From Clostridiaceae bacterium (GTDB lineage Bacteria > Bacillota > Clostridia > Oscillospirales > Acutalibacteraceae), in contig JAEEWM010000006.1 of assembly GCA_016287385.1 (NCBI GenBank), forward strand, positions 1 through 64,000: a DNA stretch of 64,000 bases, written 5' to 3'. This document shows positions 34,062 to 41,199 of this stretch, piece by piece. Positions within the stretch are counted from its first letter, which is position 1. Every line of letters begins with the position of its first letter. Under the pieces are notes generated by a model that was given only the letters and a program-made list of their open reading frames with translations, did not search any database and was not told the origin of the DNA. The position numbers were made by a program, and so were the translations under genes.

Positions 34062-35111
34062 TCAATGTTTCCAAACGTATTTTGTGTATCTTCCGCCGCC
34101 GATTTTTATGATCTGTTCGCTTTTCAAGAGGGCGTTTAGTGCACGCTGAACCGTTACCTGGCTGATATCGGGAAATTCTTTCATAATTTCGGTTTTGGTT
34201 ATTGGTCCGATGCGGCTTTTGATAAGTTCTCTGATTCTATCGGGCTTAGAAAGTGTGCCGCACACAATCAAAGCCGTACGGTTTTCAAACTCGCGGTATG
34301 CCGCAACAATGACGCCGAGCATATAGCGGACAAACGGCGCATAATCGTTTTCGCCTTCGTGCCAACCGTAAGAGCTCTCCTGCAAAACTTCATAATAGGT
34401 TTCTTTGCTGTCGGCTATAAGTTTTTCGATACTTATATACTTGCCTACGGTGTACCCGGCACGGTAGAGGAGCAGGAGAGTGAGAAGTCGGCTCATTCTG
34501 CCGTTTCCGTCATTAAAGGGATGAACGCAGAGAAAATCAAGAATAAATATCGGAATAAGCACCAGCGGATCAATCTCGTAATCGCCAAGCACATCTTCAT
34601 AAGCAGAGCAAATCGCGTTAATGTAATCCGGGGTTTCCCATGCGGGAACGGGAGTAAAGCGAACGGTTTCATTACCCTCGTCGTCCGTTTCGCGGATATA
34701 GTTGTCGGTGCTTTTGAAACTTCCGCCGATAGACGAACCTGAGAACTTATAAAGGTCTCGATGTAATTGCAGAATAAGAGAAGAGCGCGGCGGAATATAA
34801 TCATAATTCTCATGAATAGTGGAAAGCACGTCACGGTAACCGGCGATTTCTTTTTCACTGCGGGTTTTAGGTCTCGTTTTTTCTCTTACGATTTTCTGCA
34901 AGCGCTCATCGGAAGTGCTGATACCTTCAATTTTGTTCGATGCGTCTGTGCTTTGGATTTTGGCTATTTCGATTAGCTGAGTCAACACATCTGCATTTTC
35001 ATTTGCAATCTGAAGCTGCTTGCCTTTATATTCATGTATTGCTGTTAAAAGCGACACAATATCTGCGGACAAAAGCTTTTTATATTCTTTTTTGTAATCA
35101 AATATTCTCAT
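34062..35111 (-). CDS. Fic-family protein (AMPylase-type) with winged-helix C terminus
   Basis: Protein of 349 residues. The Fic core motif 'HPFNDGNGR' (197-205) is complete. An N-terminal inhibitory motif S58-NKI-E62-G63 matches the (S/T)XXXE(G/N) antitoxin-like helix of class II Fic proteins. The C-terminal 60 residues look like a winged helix ('ITKTEIMKEFPDISQVTVQRAL'), so it may also regulate transcription. It is the first gene after the RM-operon promoter. The target is unknown. Confidence 0.9.
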   Translation of the reverse strand: MRIFDYKKEYKKLLSADIVSLLTAIHEYKGKQLQIANENADVLTQLIEIAKIQSTDASNKIEGISTSDERLQKIVREKTRPKTRSEKEIAGYRDVLSTIHENYDYIPPRSSLILQLHRDLYKFSGSSIGGSFKSTDNYIRETDDEGNETVRFTPVPAWETPDYINAICSAYEDVLGDYEIDPLVLIPIFILDFLCVHPFNDGNGRMSRLLTLLLLYRAGYTVGKYISIEKLIADSKETYYEVLQESSYGWHEGENDYAPFVRYMLGVIVAAYREFENRTALIVCGTLSKPDRIRELIKSRIGPITKTEIMKEFPDISQVTVQRALNALLKSEQIIKIGGGRYTKYVWKH

Positions 35112-35152
35112 TTCGCATCTCCAAGTATAACCACATATTATAATTCCATTAT

Positions 35153-35181
35153 ATTATAGCAAAACAATGTACACATGTCAA
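35153..35181 (-). promoter_or_regulatory. Sigma-A promoter of the fic-hsd operon
   Basis: On the minus strand TTGACA (35176-35181) and TATAAT (35153-35158) with a 17-base spacer, both perfect consensus, 42 bases before the fic start codon. Confidence 0.8.
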
Positions 35182-35230
35182 CATTTAATTTAATCATTTT
35201 ATAAAAAAATGACTAAATTGAAAACATAAT

Positions 35231-35258
35231 TTGACAACTTTAATTTTTCGAGTATACT
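35231..35258 (+). promoter_or_regulatory. Sigma-A promoter of the excisionase-like gene
   Basis: TTGACA (35231-35236), 16-base spacer, TATACT (35253-35258). It lies 34 bases before the start codon at 35292 and is divergent from the fic promoter. Confidence 0.75.
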
Positions 35259-35291
35259 CTTCCTGAATCAATTTAAAGGAGGTTAATTCTT

Positions 35292-35480
35292 ATGGAAAAC
35301 AGAATGTACTCGGTATATGACGTTATGAAAAATCTTGGATGCTCACGAACAAAAATATACGAGATTATTCACGCAACAGGATTTCCGAAAATAAAAATCG
35401 GAAGACAGTACTACATCCCTGCGGACCGATACAGGATTTGGATATCAAATCATATCGGCAAAGAAGTGTTTATCAGGTAA
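35292..35480 (+). CDS. Excisionase / AlpA-like helix-turn-helix protein
   Basis: DNA-binding protein of 62 residues in the MerR-like excisionase group: 'MYSVYDVMKNLGCSRTKIYEII' forms the HTH and 'FPKIKIGRQYYIPADRYRIWI' the wing. Proteins of this kind direct excision for tyrosine integrases, and one is encoded 2 kb away, or regulate nearby toxin genes. AAAGGAGG precedes the start. Confidence 0.75.
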   Translation: MENRMYSVYDVMKNLGCSRTKIYEIIHATGFPKIKIGRQYYIPADRYRIWISNHIGKEVFIR

Positions 35481-35491
35481 AAGTCAAAAAC

Positions 35492-35519
35492 TTGACAAAA
35501 GTTTTCAGGCAAATATAAT
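35492..35519 (+). promoter_or_regulatory. Sigma-A promoter before the first mazF-like gene
   Basis: TTGACA (35492-35497), 16-base spacer, TATAAT (35514-35519), both perfect. It starts 12 bases after the excisionase-like stop codon. Confidence 0.78.
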
Positions 35520-35542
35520 CATACCGTCAAAATTATAAACTA

Positions 35543-35580
35543 AGTCATTTTTACCTTAATAAGTAAAAATGGCTTTTTTA
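35543..35580 (+). terminator. Leader hairpin/terminator between promoter and first mazF-like gene
   Basis: Arms AGTCATTTTTAC (35543-35554) and GTAAAAATGGCT (35563-35574) around an eight-base loop, followed by TTTTTT. It stands between the promoter at 35492 and the gene at 35613, so it would attenuate toxin expression. Confidence 0.65.
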
Positions 35581-35612
35581 TATCTAAATAAAAAATGTAA
35601 GGAGTTTAGAAT

Positions 35613-35963
35613 ATGTTTAGAAAGCTGAAAACCGGCGAAATATACTTTGCCGAACTGGTAAAAACGGGCGAACACATTCAGCACGGCGTACGCCCCGTAC
35701 TGATAATAGGCAAGAATGCAGAAAATGAAAACAGCAGATTTGCTACTGTAATCCCTATCACTTCAAAAATCCGGAAGAAGTGCAACATACCCACACATGT
35801 GTTTTTACCGAATGGCCTGCAAAAAGAAAGCGTAATTTTACCGGAGCAAATAACAACAATTCTCAAATCGCAGTTAGAAGCGCCCTGTTTATACAGATTA
35901 AATTATCGTGAATTCAAAAATGTAAAATCGGCGGTGAAGTATCAACTTGGTATTACTCTTTAA
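35613..35963 (+). CDS. Type II toxin-antitoxin PemK/MazF-family protein, copy 1
   Basis: Probable mRNA endoribonuclease toxin of 116 residues. It has family hallmarks: 'GEIYFAEL' first strand, 'GVRPVLIIG' with the catalytic-region arginine, 'VIPITS' with the conserved threonine, 'IPTHVFLP', and 'ESVILPEQITTI'. No antitoxin-sized gene lies directly upstream; the excisionase-like gene has its own promoter. It has a good site (TAAGGAG). A second, diverged copy follows. Confidence 0.85.
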   Translation: MFRKLKTGEIYFAELVKTGEHIQHGVRPVLIIGKNAENENSRFATVIPITSKIRKKCNIPTHVFLPNGLQKESVILPEQITTILKSQLEAPCLYRLNYREFKNVKSAVKYQLGITL

Positions 35964-36027
35964 AACAATAACAATTCCAATAAATAATACCGTTTCCGTT
36001 TTTTTGCATTTGCTACTTTTTTAAATA

Positions 36028-36076
36028 AACTAAGTGCATAGGTCATTTTTTTTAAAATGCCTGAGTTATTTTTAAA
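36028..36076 (+). terminator. Leader hairpin before the second mazF-like gene
   Basis: AGGTCATTTT (36040-36049) pairs with AAAATGCCT (36054-36062) with one bulged T; outer AACT/AGTT pairs may extend it. ATTTTTAAAA follows. It begins with the same AAACTAAGT as the leader hairpin of copy 1, suggesting that leader and gene were duplicated together. Confidence 0.45.
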
Positions 36077-36093
36077 AAGGAGTGTCCAAAATT

Positions 36094-36447
36094 ATGGAAA
36101 CTGCAAAAACGGTAAAAAAAGGCGAAATCTATTTCGCCGACTTAGGTCAAGTCGGGAATAATGCTATAAGCAACAAGCGTCCGGTGCTAATCCTGGGCAA
36201 TGACAAGGCAAATGAGCACAGTCCTCTTGTTACGGTTCTGCCCATTTCCGCAAACAAAAGCATTGCAAATTACTTGCCCACGCATGTCACTATCAACAGC
36301 GGTTTACTGCCACAAAGCATTATACTTCCCGAAAGAATTCTCACGATCTCAAAGACGGCAATCATAAGCGACTGTATTTACTGTCTTACTGAAAACGAGA
36401 TCGCAAAAGCGGAAAATGCCTTGAAAATTCAGCTCGGCATTACCTGA
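36094..36447 (+). CDS. Type II toxin-antitoxin PemK/MazF-family protein, copy 2
   Basis: MazF-like protein of 117 residues: 'GEIYFADLGQVGNNAISNKRPVLILG', 'VLPISANKS', 'LPTHVTI', 'PQSIILPERILTI' (given as separate motifs). The conserved threonine of 'PIT' is serine here (PIS), so activity may differ. Start at ATG 36094 with AAGGAG nine bases away; an in-frame GTG at 36082 overlaps the ribosome site. No antitoxin gene is visible. Confidence 0.83.
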   Translation: METAKTVKKGEIYFADLGQVGNNAISNKRPVLILGNDKANEHSPLVTVLPISANKSIANYLPTHVTINSGLLPQSIILPERILTISKTAIISDCIYCLTENEIAKAENALKIQLGIT

Positions 36448-36453
36448 TTTACA

Positions 36454-36484
36454 AAAGGAGGCGCCCGACAAGGGCACCTCCTTT
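36454..36484 (+). terminator. Terminator after the second mazF-like gene
   Basis: AAAGGAGGCGCCC and GGGCACCTCCTTT form a 13-base stem with one mismatch, followed by TTTG. It directly follows the stop codon. Confidence 0.82.
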
Positions 36485-36503
36485 TTGTTTTCAGCGGATA
36501 ATA

Positions 36504-36683
36504 TTAAAAAAGTCTTTCAACACTTAATTGAATGCAGTACTTTCTATCGCCATACGTTTCAAACACACGCAAAAACATTTCATCTTCTGCTTCCATCTCA
36601 TCTAAGACATTCTTTATTTCAGTCATAAACGTCCCGACCGAATTAACAATGCATTCTTTTTGCACATTCATTATTCTTTCCAT
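36504..36683 (-). CDS. Small hypothetical protein (59 residues)
   Basis: Short soluble protein starting at ATG 36683 after GGAGGGATAG, with a charged amphipathic helix ('VGTFMTEIKNVLDEMEAEDEM') and a basic/aromatic C terminus. I do not recognise it. It is convergent with the mazF pair and could be a regulator or an antitoxin in trans, but nothing in the sequence shows that. Confidence 0.45.
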   Translation of the reverse strand: MERIMNVQKECIVNSVGTFMTEIKNVLDEMEAEDEMFLRVFETYGDRKYCIQLSVERLF

Positions 36684-37073
36684 ACTATCCCTCCTCTCTG
36701 AATTCAAATAACATTTCCCTCACCGGTTTTTAAAACTATTGCGCCGCTCACTCATTTGCTTTTACAAATTGTCTATTCAACATTTAAAAGCAAACTTACG
36801 AATACAAAACGAGCATTTCCCCAGCGCCCGAAAATGTTAATATAAGAATACTTGCTAAAAGAATAGTGTCAAGTTTTGAATGCCAGTCTTCTTTTGCTGA
36901 TTTGTAATACTTTTTAATGACGGCTTAAAAACACTATTCTGTTAATACAACTGTTTTCTGAAAAGAGTAAAATTGAACTCTTCTACGTTGCTTTTTAACG
37001 TTCGCTTGGCATCACAAATCTAATAAATCCGATAAATCTACATACTAAAAATCTGTCACATTTTCATTTATTT

Positions 37074-37128
37074 CTGTTCGGCGCTTCAAAGCTGCAAACA
37101 GACGTACAGGTGTACGCGCGCCGAACAG
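37074..37128. repeat. Nested inverted repeat
   Basis: Perfect 11-base arms CTGTTCGGCGC (37074-37084) and GCGCCGAACAG (37118-37128) enclose 33 bases that contain a second palindrome, CGTACA GG TGTACG. It is GC-rich in an AT-rich setting. It could be a terminator-like or origin-like structure; no run of T follows. Confidence 0.7.
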
Positions 37129-37256
37129 TTCGTGCGTTTAATCTTAAAACGCCCTTTTAACACTGCTCCGGCCAATAAAAACACTACCAAATCATAATAT
37201 TTTTATAATGCCGGATTTTGGTAGTGTATTTATACCCTTAACGCTTCGCAAAACAA

Positions 37257-37288
37257 AAAAATCACGCCCGTCTATGAGCGTGATTTTT
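37257..37288 (-). terminator. Terminator of the integrase gene
   Basis: AAAAATCACGC (37257-37267) and GCGTGATTTTT (37278-37288) form a perfect stem with T-runs on both strands. It lies 19 bases after the integrase stop codon. Confidence 0.78.
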
Positions 37289-37306
37289 GAATTTTGAGAG
37301 ACACAG

Positions 37307-38473
37307 TTAAAAATTTTCGAAAAACTTTCTATCATTGTCAAACGCCTCGTCAAGGTAAGAAATATAGATGTTTCGTGTAGTCGTTTCCTGCGCATGACCT
37401 AACTGCTTTGAAATGAACGCAACGGGAACTCCCTTCCGCAAAAACATAGTTGCGTACGTGTGACGGAGTACGTGAAGCGACGAGGTTTTCAAATCAGTTC
37501 CGGCATTTTTCGTTATTTCTCCGAGGCACCGACTTATATTTCGGCGTGACGGAATCGTAAACCTACTTGACAGAATTACTCTGTCCATGCCACCGTTATA
37601 CCCGGCATTACGCACAAAAACGGATTTAAGAATAGTACTTGCTGTTTTATTGATAACCACTCTCCTTACGCTTGCCGCAGTTTTAACCGAACCGACAACC
37701 TCCTTTGTTCGCTTTATAGCCGATTTCGATTTATCCTGGGTGACCTCAGAGCTTTTGTTTACGTAAATATACCCGTTTTTGAAATCAATATCATTCCAGG
37801 TAAGCGCAAGCGCCTCCCCTATACGAAGCCCCGTGTTGATTAAAAAAATAATAATATCACCGTAATAATACTTTCTTTTGTTACCAACAAGTGCCATGCT
37901 TTCTTTTTCAATTTTCCGAACATCACCTTCAGAAAACGGCAAAACCGTTTTTTTCTTCTTTCTTACATTGCTTTCGTTCGGGAGCTCTATCAGGTTGAGT
38001 TTAATATCTTTGAGTTCCCCCTTATAAGCCCCGCACTCAAGACAGTTCCTAATATAGCACCACGTTTTCTTAATTGTATCGCGCGAATAGCCCGCTTCTA
38101 TAAGTTCACCGATATATCTTTGAAGCACGTCAATTTTGATATTTGATACTTCAAGTTGCGCAATAAAATACGGCTTTATTCTGCTTTCAAGTGCGTTAAG
38201 AAAACCAACGTAAGTCTGTTCCTTCACCGAATTCTTATAAAAGGTTTCACCCCAGTTCAAAAGATATGAAAGGAATGTCTGTCGTGTTATCACCGTCTTA
38301 TCGGCAATACCTGTAAGAATTTCAAATTCTTCTTTTTTCCGTCTTGCCTCCGCTTTGGTTTTTGCTGTTACTTTCTTCCATTTATACGCGCCGCTTGACG
38401 CCCTGCCGTAATGAAATCTCAAAGTATAGGTTATCCCTTTTCGGGTCACGTTTTTCGTCCAACTTTCGTTCAA
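37307..38473 (-). CDS. int: Tyrosine recombinase / site-specific integrase (Int-Tn916 type)
   Basis: Integrase of 388 residues: an N-terminal AP2-like arm-binding domain ('TYTLRFHYGRASSGAYKWKKV'), a SAM-like core-binding domain, and a C-terminal catalytic domain with R220 ('NTGLRIGEALAL'), H337 and R340 ('HVLRHTYATMF'), H363 ('QLGHAQ') and Tyr373. I chose the TTG at 38473 because AAGGAG lies eight bases upstream; the GTG at 38482 overlaps that site. It lies on the 3' side of tRNA-Thr, the usual position for an element inserted at a tRNA end. Confidence 0.93.
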   Translation of the reverse strand: MNESWTKNVTRKGITYTLRFHYGRASSGAYKWKKVTAKTKAEARRKKEEFEILTGIADKTVITRQTFLSYLLNWGETFYKNSVKEQTYVGFLNALESRIKPYFIAQLEVSNIKIDVLQRYIGELIEAGYSRDTIKKTWCYIRNCLECGAYKGELKDIKLNLIELPNESNVRKKKKTVLPFSEGDVRKIEKESMALVGNKRKYYYGDIIIFLINTGLRIGEALALTWNDIDFKNGYIYVNKSSEVTQDKSKSAIKRTKEVVGSVKTAASVRRVVINKTASTILKSVFVRNAGYNGGMDRVILSSRFTIPSRRNISRCLGEITKNAGTDLKTSSLHVLRHTYATMFLRKGVPVAFISKQLGHAQETTTRNIYISYLDEAFDNDRKFFENF

Positions 38474-38551
38474 AAAAATCACTCCTTAAAAATATTTACG
38501 AAAGAAATATATTCGTAAAATAAGAAGTGTCAAATTTTTGAAATCAGCAGG

Positions 38552-38609
38552 TCAAAAAGGGGGCAAAAAAGGGTCAACTTTTTTTGAAAAAGGGTTAAAA
38601 AAGGGTCAA
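38552..38609. repeat. AAAAAGGGTCA direct repeats, candidate integrase arm sites
   Basis: Four imperfect direct copies of AAAAAGGGTCA-like sequence (about 38552, 38564, 38586, 38597), the outer pairs at 11-12 base spacing, between the integrase gene and tRNA-Thr. This is the arrangement expected for arm-type binding sites of Tn916-like integrases. Confidence 0.6.
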
Positions 38610-38669
38610 AATTGTGTAGTATTTGGCAATAATTACCAGTGCCAGAAAAGCCGGAAGCAGAAATAGCAA

Positions 38670-38708
38670 AACCCCGCAAAGCCCATAAACAAAGGGTTTT
38701 GCGGGGTT
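38670..38708 (-). terminator. Terminator of tRNA-Thr
   Basis: AACCCCGCAAA and TTTGCGGGGTT (38670-38680, 38698-38708) with further inner pairing. On the minus strand the exit is TTTTGC. It starts five bases beyond the encoded CCA. Confidence 0.75.
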
Positions 38709-38713
38709 ATTAC

Positions 38714-38789
38714 TGGAGCTGCTAACCAGATTCGAACTGGTGACCTCGTCCTTACCAAGGACGTGCTCTGCCTACTGAGCCATAGCAGC
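38714..38789 (-). tRNA. tRNA-Thr (anticodon GGT)
   Basis: 76-base cloverleaf on the minus strand: acceptor GCTGCTA/TAGCAGC, anticodon stem CGTCC/GGACG with loop TTGGTAA giving GGT, T-loop TTCGAAT, discriminator T, and an encoded CCA. It reads ACC/ACT codons. The discriminator U73 fits the T-box of thrS at the right end of this window. Confidence 0.96.
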
Positions 38790-38929
38790 ATTATTGCGGC
38801 TTGATTATTATAGTATAACGGCGCGATAAAGTCAAGAAAAATTTACGGCGTAGTAAACGTTCCGGTATTTTAAGACAGAACTACTGAAAATATGTGAAAT
38901 ATGTATATATAAAAAAACATTATGATATC

Positions 38930-38958
38930 TTGACTATTATTTTTCGGTGTGGTATACT
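38930..38958 (+). promoter_or_regulatory. Sigma-A promoter of the Ig-like/BY-kinase operon
   Basis: TTGACT (38930-38935), 17-base spacer, TATACT (38953-38958), 62 bases before the chosen start codon. Confidence 0.75.
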
Positions 38959-39019
38959 CACTTTGTATTGACTAAAATGGTGTTTTATACACTAATTCTA
39001 TATCGGGGAGGAAATGCAC

Positions 39020-39826
39020 ATGCGAAAGTTGAGGATATCAATCTGTATCCTTACCGTAGTTTCCATTGTGGCGGCGGTTCTGTTATGGTTCAGAAGCGTC
39101 AAAATGAACGTTAAGCCGGTGATCACCTGTTCCGTAAAAGGCGATATAGAGGTGCCGAGCAGCGTTACCGACGCACAGCTTCTTAAATACGTTACGGCGA
39201 GTGACTCGAAGGACGGCGACATAACCGACAGGATAATTGTCGAGCGCAAAAACTACTTTATTTCCAAAGGCCTTACGTCAATAAATTACGCCGTTTGCGA
39301 CAGCGACAACAACGTTTCAAAAATCGAGAAGCATGTGCGCTTTACCGATTACCGTTCGCCGCGCTTTACGCTGAAAAGCGATTTTATCGCCTATGTAAGA
39401 ACGACGGTTGATTTCAGCAACTACGTCACAGCGCAGGACGTTTACGACGGCGATATCACCGACAGAGTCAAAATCATCTCAAACACCTACAGCGTCGCCT
39501 ACACCGGTGAATACGACGTAAACTGCAAGGTCACAAATTCTTTCGGCGACACAAGCGAAATAACCTTTATGGCGATAGTTGTTGACGACGACCCCGACGT
39601 TAAAAAAGTAAAACTCAATGATTATATTATATACACTACGGTCGGCAGTGAAACAGATTTCTACGCAAATATTTCCGAAAGCTATCAGCTCGACCGCAAC
39701 AGGACTCTGACCATTGACGACAGCGAGCTCAAAGCTGACACACCCGGAGTTTACAGTGTTTACTATCTGGTGGACGGGCTTATAAGAGGCCGCGTCGTAG
39801 TTGTAGTTGAGGAGGCGGAGGTATGA
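39020..39826 (+). CDS. Membrane-anchored protein with repeated Ig-like (DUF5011-type) domains
   Basis: Protein of 268 residues: one N-terminal hydrophobic anchor, then two or three beta-sandwich repeats with the 'VTASDSKDGDITDRI' and 'VTAQDVYDGDITDRV' signature of HYR/DUF5011-like domains, and a final beta segment. It faces outside the cell. The ATG at 39020 lies eight bases after GGGGAGG; an earlier ATG at 39014 is too close. It overlaps the next gene by four bases. It may be a surface partner of the polysaccharide co-polymerase genes that follow. Confidence 0.75.
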   Translation: MRKLRISICILTVVSIVAAVLLWFRSVKMNVKPVITCSVKGDIEVPSSVTDAQLLKYVTASDSKDGDITDRIIVERKNYFISKGLTSINYAVCDSDNNVSKIEKHVRFTDYRSPRFTLKSDFIAYVRTTVDFSNYVTAQDVYDGDITDRVKIISNTYSVAYTGEYDVNCKVTNSFGDTSEITFMAIVVDDDPDVKKVKLNDYIIYTTVGSETDFYANISESYQLDRNRTLTIDDSELKADTPGVYSVYYLVDGLIRGRVVVVVEEAEV

Positions 39827-41181
39827 AAATAGATTTCAAGAAAGCCAACGCCTTTACGCTTGTAATGGACGTTGTTTACAACATCTGGGTAATACTGCTC
39901 GCGGGAGTTATCGCGTTTTGTTCCTGCCAGATATATTATCTCGCTCTCAAAAAGCAGACCTACACCAGCTCCATGACGATAGCCGTAAATTTAAGCGGTT
40001 ATACTACCAGCGCCACTACCACTTCGCTTTCAAGGACCATTGAAATATGCGAAACGTACCAGAGCGTTCTTTCGAGCAGCACCCTTAAAGCGATGGTCGA
40101 AAAGGATATGGGCGAAAAGATGACCGGTACCGTTACCGTAAAACAGAAAGAGGAAACAAACCTCATTGATATTTCAGTCAGGGATACCTCGTCGCAGAAA
40201 GCGTACGATACGCTTAAATCAATATACAAGAACTATCCGAGGATCGCGGATAATTCATTCAACAATATAATCATAAGCGTTATTTCAGCTCCGTTTTTAC
40301 CGACCTCGGTATCAAATCCGTCCGCGTCGCTTGCCTATTCCCTGCTGTTCGGCGTTATCGGCGCGCTGGTATGCACGCTCATAGTTTTGTTCATTTCATT
40401 TATGCGCGATACCGTCAAGAACATTACGGATGTTGACGATATGCTCGAATGCAAGCTCTTCGGTTCGGTATATCACATCAATAAGCGCAAGAGAAAAATC
40501 GGCCTTAAAAACGACGGTCTTCTGCTTACCAACCCGCTTATCGACTACACTTTCCGAAACAGCTTCTCTGAAATGGCGATTAAGCTCGAAAGCGTACAGC
40601 GCACAAGAAACATAAAATCGGTAGTCGTAACAAGCGTTGCCGAGAACGAGGGCAAAACAACCGTTATAGTCAATATCGCCATCGCGCTCGCGGCAATGGG
40701 CAAAAAAGTCGTAATAGTTGATTCCGACTTAAAGCTTCCCGCGGTTTACAAGTTTTTCAGGCAAGTGCCGATAAGCCCTGAAAACGACATTTACACCTAT
40801 CTTTCGGGCGGCACCGATTATGAATCCATCGTAAAGCATGACGATATAACCGACGTAAGCATTGTCTGCGGCACGAACAAGCACTTTAATTCCGCTAAAA
40901 TACTCGGAACCGAAACCTATAAACAGCTTATAAAACGCTTAAACGCCGATTTCGATTTCGTACTCATCGACTCGCCTCCGGGCGGCGTAGCGGTTGACGC
41001 GGAAACCATCGCCGAATGCGCCGACGGAATGCTGTTCATAGTCCGTCAGGATTACGTCAGCGTGGAAGCCATCAACGATTACGTTATCAATATAAGCAAG
41101 GATAAGCTTATCGGCTGCGTATTCAATGATATCTATGAGTTCAAGAACAAGAAAAAGCTCATTGACGAACAGGTAATATAA
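39823..41181 (+). CDS. Wzz / bacterial tyrosine kinase fusion, copy 1
   Basis: Protein of 452 residues: an N-terminal Wzz-type domain with two membrane helices (about 20-40 and 165-190) and an extracellular loop, then a cytoplasmic BY-kinase domain with Walker A 'VAENEGKTTV', Walker A' 'VVIVDSDLKLP' and Walker B 'FVLIDSPP'. The family controls exopolysaccharide chain length and export. The C terminus lacks a tyrosine cluster. It overlaps the upstream gene by four bases and is followed after 18 bases by a second such protein. Confidence 0.88.
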   Translation: MKIDFKKANAFTLVMDVVYNIWVILLAGVIAFCSCQIYYLALKKQTYTSSMTIAVNLSGYTTSATTTSLSRTIEICETYQSVLSSSTLKAMVEKDMGEKMTGTVTVKQKEETNLIDISVRDTSSQKAYDTLKSIYKNYPRIADNSFNNIIISVISAPFLPTSVSNPSASLAYSLLFGVIGALVCTLIVLFISFMRDTVKNITDVDDMLECKLFGSVYHINKRKRKIGLKNDGLLLTNPLIDYTFRNSFSEMAIKLESVQRTRNIKSVVVTSVAENEGKTTVIVNIAIALAAMGKKVVIVDSDLKLPAVYKFFRQVPISPENDIYTYLSGGTDYESIVKHDDITDVSIVCGTNKHFNSAKILGTETYKQLIKRLNADFDFVLIDSPPGGVAVDAETIAECADGMLFIVRQDYVSVEAINDYVINISKDKLIGCVFNDIYEFKNKKKLIDEQVI

Positions 41182-41199
41182 AGTATAGGAGGCGAGTAC

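Larger units (their letters stand above)
36684..37306. other. Non-coding region of the integrative element
   Basis: A 620-base AT-rich gap without a convincing gene. It holds a nested inverted repeat (37074-37128), the integrase terminator (37257-37288), and AGTGTCAAGTTTTGAA (36865-36880), which resembles a sequence on the other side of the integrase (38526-38542). Confidence 0.5.

Noticed and set aside
36684-38669. Second copy of the tRNA-Thr 3' end as attachment site
   Set aside because: I compared the 3' end of the tRNA with this region and with the 22 kb and 35 kb boundaries by eye and found no convincing match. It may lie outside the window.
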